Origin: Methanosarcinaceae archaeon
GTDB taxonomy: Archaea; Halobacteriota; Methanosarcinia; Methanosarcinales; Methanosarcinaceae
DNA length: 6,014 nucleotides
Assembly (NCBI GenBank): GCA_030596385.1
Contig: JAUVKD010000067.1
Coordinates: 1 to 6,014 of the forward strand
Direction of reading: 5' to 3'
Shown in pieces: positions 4,352 through 6,014 of the stretch (position 1 is the stretch's first letter; every line of letters starts with the position of its first letter). The position numbers and the translations under genes are program-made. Below the pieces are notes generated by a model. That model was given only the letters and a program-made list of their open reading frames with translations. It was not told the DNA's origin and made no database searches.

Positions 4352-5638
4352 ATGAGTGAAACTATATATCGTGAAAAAAAGGTAAACAGATATGATATGA
4401 TCAACGTAGGCGCTGATTATGACAATATCGGGTCTGATAGTGATGAAGAATTTGCAAAGTATATGCTGGACCGGATGAAACAGCTGGAAGCCCGGAATAT
4501 ATTTTTAAGGGAACAGTGTGACCAGATCAAGTCAGAAAAACGTTTTGTCGAGAACCAGAAACTCAGGTACGAGCGTGAGATGCGCAAGATGCAATCTGAG
4601 ATCGAGCGACTTAAAACAGCACCTCTTATTATCGGTACTATCCTGGATGTGATTGATGACGACAGAGTATTGATAAAAAGCACCACAGGTCCACAGTTCA
4701 TGGTAAATATATCCCAGTATATCGAAGATGATGTGCTTGTAGTGGGTGCAAAGGTGGCATTGAACCAGCATACTCTGGCAATTGTGGATGTAATTACGCC
4801 CACTGATGAACCAATGGTTAGCGCAATGGAAATAGTGGAATCACCTGAGATGGATTATGACCGGATCGGCGGACTTGATGAGCAAATACAGGAACTTGTG
4901 GAATCTGTTGAACTTCCCCTCAAAAAGCCGGAAACCTTTAAACGTATCGGAATTACTCCGCCAAAAGGAGTTCTTATGTACGGTCCTCCCGGGACTGGAA
5001 AAACACTGCTTGCAAAGGCTGTTGCTAATCGGACTAATGCTACTTTTATCAGGGTAGTGGGCTCGGAACTTGTCCAGAAATACATTGGCGATGGTGCAAA
5101 ACTGGTGCGTGATATTTTTGAGATGGCAAGGAAAAAAGCACCAACTATTATATTTATTGATGAACTGGACGCAATAGCTACAATACGGTTGAACGATACA
5201 AGTGGGGCAGATCGTGAAGTACAGCGTACCCTCATGCAACTACTATCTGAAATGGACGGGTTCGACAATCGTGGAGATGTACGGATAATAGCAGCAACAA
5301 ACAGACCGGATACCCTTGACCCTGCAATACTTCGTCCGGGTAGATTTGACCGCATAGTAAAAGTCCCAATGCCGGATATCAAAGCCAGAGAACAGATCAT
5401 CAGGATACATATAGAGAATATGACAATTTCGGATGATATTGATTTTTCCAGGTTGGCAAGACTCACCGAAGGTTCAAGCGGGGCAGACCTGAAAGCCATT
5501 GCAACAGAAGCAGGGATGCTTGCTGTGCGTGTCGATAAACAATCAGTGGAAATGAATGATTTCCTTGATGCAATTGAAAAGGTACAAAAACATGTGCAGA
5601 CACCAGTGGGAAAGCATCCGGAAACAATGTTTGTTTGA
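4352..5638 (+). CDS. pan: Proteasome-activating nucleotidase (PAN), AAA+ ATPase
   Basis: A 428-residue AAA+ ATPase that forms the hexameric regulatory ring of the archaeal 20S proteasome, unfolding substrates and threading them into the core. Domains: a charged N-terminal segment; a coiled coil at about 31-88; the linker Pro91, at the place of the cis-Pro known to organise the ring; an OB domain at about 91-150; and an AAA+ module at about 165-410. Motifs: Walker A GPPGTGKT (211-218); pore loop KYIGDG (243-248), with Tyr at the aromatic position; Walker [12 protein letters not shown] (266-276), with the catalytic Asp-Glu; sensor 1 AATNR (314-318); arginine-finger region RPGRFDR (328-334); sensor 2 [13 protein letters not shown] (376-388). 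The C-terminus is MFV, a hydrophobic-aromatic-X tail matching the HbYX docking motif except for Phe in place of Tyr. Length is normal. No 20S subunit gene is in the window. It is divergent from MBF1 and convergent with the 5S rRNA gene. Confidence 0.97.
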   Translation: MSETIYREKKVNRYDMINVGADYDNIGSDSDEEFAKYMLDRMKQLEARNIFLREQCDQIKSEKRFVENQKLRYEREMRKMQSEIERLKTAPLIIGTILDVIDDDRVLIKSTTGPQFMVNISQYIEDDVLVVGAKVALNQHTLAIVDVITPTDEPMVSAMEIVESPEMDYDRIGGLDEQIQELVESVELPLKKPETFKRIGITPPKGVLMYGPPGTGKTLLAKAVANRTNATFIRVVGSELVQKYIGDGAKLVRDIFEMARKKAPTIIFIDELDAIATIRLNDTSGADREVQRTLMQLLSEMDGFDNRGDVRIIAATNRPDTLDPAILRPGRFDRIVKVPMPDIKAREQIIRIHIENMTISDDIDFSRLARLTEGSSGADLKAIATEAGMLAVRVDKQSVEMNDFLDAIEKVQKHVQTPVGKHPETMFV

Positions 5639-5646
5639 TTATCATG

Positions 5647-5651
5647 TTTTT
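5647..5651 (+). terminator. Candidate oligo-T terminator of PAN
   Basis: Five T residues on the + strand, nine bases after the PAN stop codon. Archaeal RNA polymerase terminates at short T tracts without needing a hairpin. Further T5 tracts at 5749-5753 and 5808-5812 could serve as back-up sites. Confidence 0.4.
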
Positions 5652-5867
5652 ATCGGATTGAATTGTCATGTATAAATTATATGTATATATACAAATCTGA
5701 TGGGGATTTCCAAATAAATAATTTACCTACCAGATACATTCTCTGAACTTTTTATATTACACTTGTATGTGTTTCTGATTTCAAACAACAAAAAATGAGT
5801 ATATCAATTTTTGTGAAATCCCTTATTATGTGGAAAAAAGTCTCCACTCTTACAACAAGACCTATTG

Positions 5868-5872
5868 AAAAA
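5868..5872 (-). terminator. Candidate oligo-T terminator of the rRNA transcript
   Basis: TTTTT on the - strand about 20 bases after the 5S 3' end, followed further downstream by T6 tracts at 5839-5834 and 5795-5790. A 5-bp dyad GTGGA / TCCAC at 5830-5834 and 5843-5847 encloses one of these tracts in its loop. The repeated T tracts fit termination of a highly transcribed rRNA unit. Confidence 0.45.
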
Positions 5873-5891
5873 CAAGTAATATTAATAAAGA

Positions 5892-6014
5892 GTGAGCACA
5901 GCAGCGATTCGTAGTTCCCGAGGACTCTCGTACCTCAGTACAATACAAAACGCTGGCAGACTTATCTTCTGTGTTCGGAATGGGTACAGGAATTACCCTG
6001 CCGCTATGGCCGCC
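5892..6014 (-). rRNA. 5S ribosomal RNA, 5' end cut by the window edge
   Basis: The - strand from 6014 begins GGCGGCCATAGCGGCAGGG and continues through TACCCATTCCGAACACAGAAG and GTCTGCCAGCG to a 3' part GGGAACTACGAATCGCTGCT. This is the conserved order of an archaeal 5S rRNA, with the CCGAAC loop at 5978-5973. Helix I can form between the 5' GGCGGC and the 3' GCUGCU with two G-U pairs. Pairing may extend further with bases beyond the window, so a few 5' nucleotides are probably missing and the 3' end is uncertain by several bases. Orientation places any linked 23S gene to the right of the window, with this 5S as the last gene of the operon. Compared with the Methanosarcina form it carries several G-C to A-U changes in stems. 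Confidence 0.93.

Larger units (their letters stand above)
5639..5890. other. AT-rich convergent intergenic region between PAN and 5S rRNA
   Basis: No tRNA or credible protein gene is seen on either strand. The region holds T5 tracts on the + strand (5647-5651, 5749-5753, 5808-5812) and A5 or A6 tracts (5790-5795, 5834-5839, 5868-5872) that are T tracts on the - strand. It also contains the palindrome GTATATATAC (5683-5692), the pair GATTTCA / TGAAATC (5777-5783 and 5814-5820) and a small dyad at 5830-5847. This fits a bidirectional termination zone. Confidence 0.5.

Noticed and set aside
4855..5499. 214-codon minus-strand ORF opposite PAN
   Set aside because: Reverse reading of the highly conserved AAA+ domain; Ser-rich low-complexity product with no start signals.
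5639..5890. tRNA gene next to 5S, a common archaeal arrangement
   Set aside because: No cloverleaf, no GTTC-type T-loop and no acceptor-stem pairing could be found on either strand.
5795..5914. 39-codon plus-strand ORF beginning MSISIFVKS that runs into the 5S gene
   Set aside because: Its 3' part is antisense to 5S rRNA, it has no Shine-Dalgarno, and it lies in the termination region.

Overview
The window looks like euryarchaeal chromosome, most likely from the Methanosarcinales or an ANME-related lineage. It carries a proteasome-activating nucleotidase (PAN), an archaeal MBF1-type transcription factor, a tungsten-type aldehyde:ferredoxin oxidoreductase with its own Fe-S subunit, and an archaeal 5S rRNA. 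Several genes have TATA-like boxes about 25 to 30 bases upstream of the expected transcript start, and oligo-T tracts follow PAN and the 5S gene. The lineage is inferred from gene content and sequence style; no search was run.

Layout, left to right. Positions 1-238 (- strand) hold the beginning of an unrecognised gene that starts just after proC and runs off the left edge. It is interrupted by an approximately 102-bp element (83-184) with imperfect inverted-repeat ends and flanking 6-bp direct repeats. Then come proC (266-1081), the aldehyde:ferredoxin oxidoreductase large subunit (1131-3008) and its four-cluster ferredoxin subunit (2992-3615), all on the - strand and closely spaced. They are probably transcribed together from a promoter near 3649, in the order ferredoxin, oxidoreductase, proC, interrupted gene. 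Next is MBF1 (3694-4173, - strand), divergent from PAN (4352-5638, + strand). The 178-bp space between them holds three short dyads overlapping or abutting the likely promoters. PAN converges on a 5S rRNA gene on the - strand that is cut by the right edge, so a 23S gene, if linked, would lie beyond it. The 250-bp gap between PAN and 5S holds only AT-rich sequence with oligo-T tracts on both strands.

Functionally, the left half joins ferredoxin-linked aldehyde/acid redox chemistry with the last step of proline synthesis. The right half joins protein degradation (PAN feeds the 20S proteasome) with a general transcription/translation factor and the end of an rRNA locus.

Most interesting points: the MITE-like element whose removal restores one reading frame across its two flanks; the pairing of an aldehyde oxidoreductase with proC, whose substrate is in equilibrium with an aldehyde; the dyad-rich MBF1/PAN divergent promoter; and the Phe-for-Tyr variant of PAN's C-terminal HbYX motif. 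I see no CRISPR array, tRNA, or clearly new defence or mobile system.
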